Positions 29,631 to 29,947 of a DNA stretch of 29,947 nt are shown in pieces. The notes beneath the pieces were generated by a model. It searched no databases, was not told where the DNA came from, and saw only the letters and a program-made list of their open reading frames with translations. Position 1 is the first letter of the stretch; each line of letters begins with the position of its first letter. The DNA is from Nemertoderma westbladi (lineage: Eukaryota > Xenacoelomorpha > Nemertodermatida > Nemertodermatidae). The stretch spans positions 1 to 29,947 of the forward strand of contig JAUCBJ010007754.1 in assembly GCA_032718475.1 (NCBI GenBank), read 5' to 3'. The translations under genes and the position numbers were made by a program.

Positions 29631-29947
29631 ACTTGAAGTTGTCTTATAAACTGACAAGTAGGTCCAATAATCATAAAAAAATACCTTCTCAATTAAAATG
29701 TTGTGCTCTTTCTCGTGGAGACATCCAATTGGCACCACTGTGCACAGAAATTTGCAGAAATTGAATGCAAACCCCAAACTTCATCGCCTTTACCGATATC
29801 GCGATATATTGGAGCCAGTATCTTCTATTCCTATGATATCTTCGTAACCTACGCAGATATGGGGAAAACGGTTTCCATATTTGGATTCAGCATGAAATTC
29901 TGCATCAGATAGGGATATGTTTCAAAAGTTCGTACTTTTTGGTCAGA

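Noticed and set aside
29532-29777. 81-codon minus-strand ORF
   Set aside because: It overlaps a tRNA-like SINE candidate and shows no protein feature.

Overview
This is animal nuclear DNA, AT-rich and mostly non-coding. It carries one intact intronless cellular gene, a set of phase-compatible exons from a second cellular gene, and many retroelement remains. A GABPA-type ETS factor (OST, Pointed and ETS domains) restricts the source to Metazoa. A BEL/Pao LTR element, a CR1-like LINE with APE endonuclease, and a LINE tail encoding 'RLRFxGHCFRR' fit an invertebrate, probably aquatic. I cannot name the phylum.

Layout. 1-3538: 3' part of a BEL/Pao retrotransposon (RNase H, integrase, DUF5641-like tail), a noncoding segment with three degenerate repeats, a polypurine tract and the 3' LTR. 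3828-4700: three tandem copies of a LINE 3' end. 4858-8400: AT-rich spacer holding a CATTCGTA repeat cluster, hairpin elements and a 50-bp tandem repeat made of 10-bp-phased A-tracts. About 8400-12670: a CR1-like LINE with a twice-frameshifted ORF1 and a long ORF2 whose N-terminus is a proline-rich 20-residue tandem repeat. 14230-15705: intronless, complete GABPA-like gene. 15907-15990: tRNA-derived SINE. 17410-17880: decayed LINE reverse transcriptase. 18000-20070: 36-bp minisatellite, about 57 units.

20171-26996, minus strand: at least four exons whose splice sites and phases agree. They encode an acidic protein with four PD(L/M)xHxxHAH(A/G) histidine repeats, an Asp run and a charged, probably helical C-terminus. 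I do not recognise the family. Its 5.2-kb intron holds a second minisatellite (22637-25935; 35-bp unit, about 94 copies). That array sits inside a minus-strand tRNA-derived SINE, split within its box A region, and its units lie in the opposite orientation to the SINE halves, with a perfect inverted repeat at each junction. Further LINE, fold-back and SINE fragments follow to 26620. Beyond 27130 I see no supported gene, only short repeats and one possible SINE.

The two cellular genes are not obviously linked in function. The points most worth following are the histidine-repeat gene, the SINE-nested inverted minisatellite, the intronless GABPA and the proline repeat of the LINE ORF2. All intron and exon calls come from reading splice consensus and phase by eye, without transcript data.
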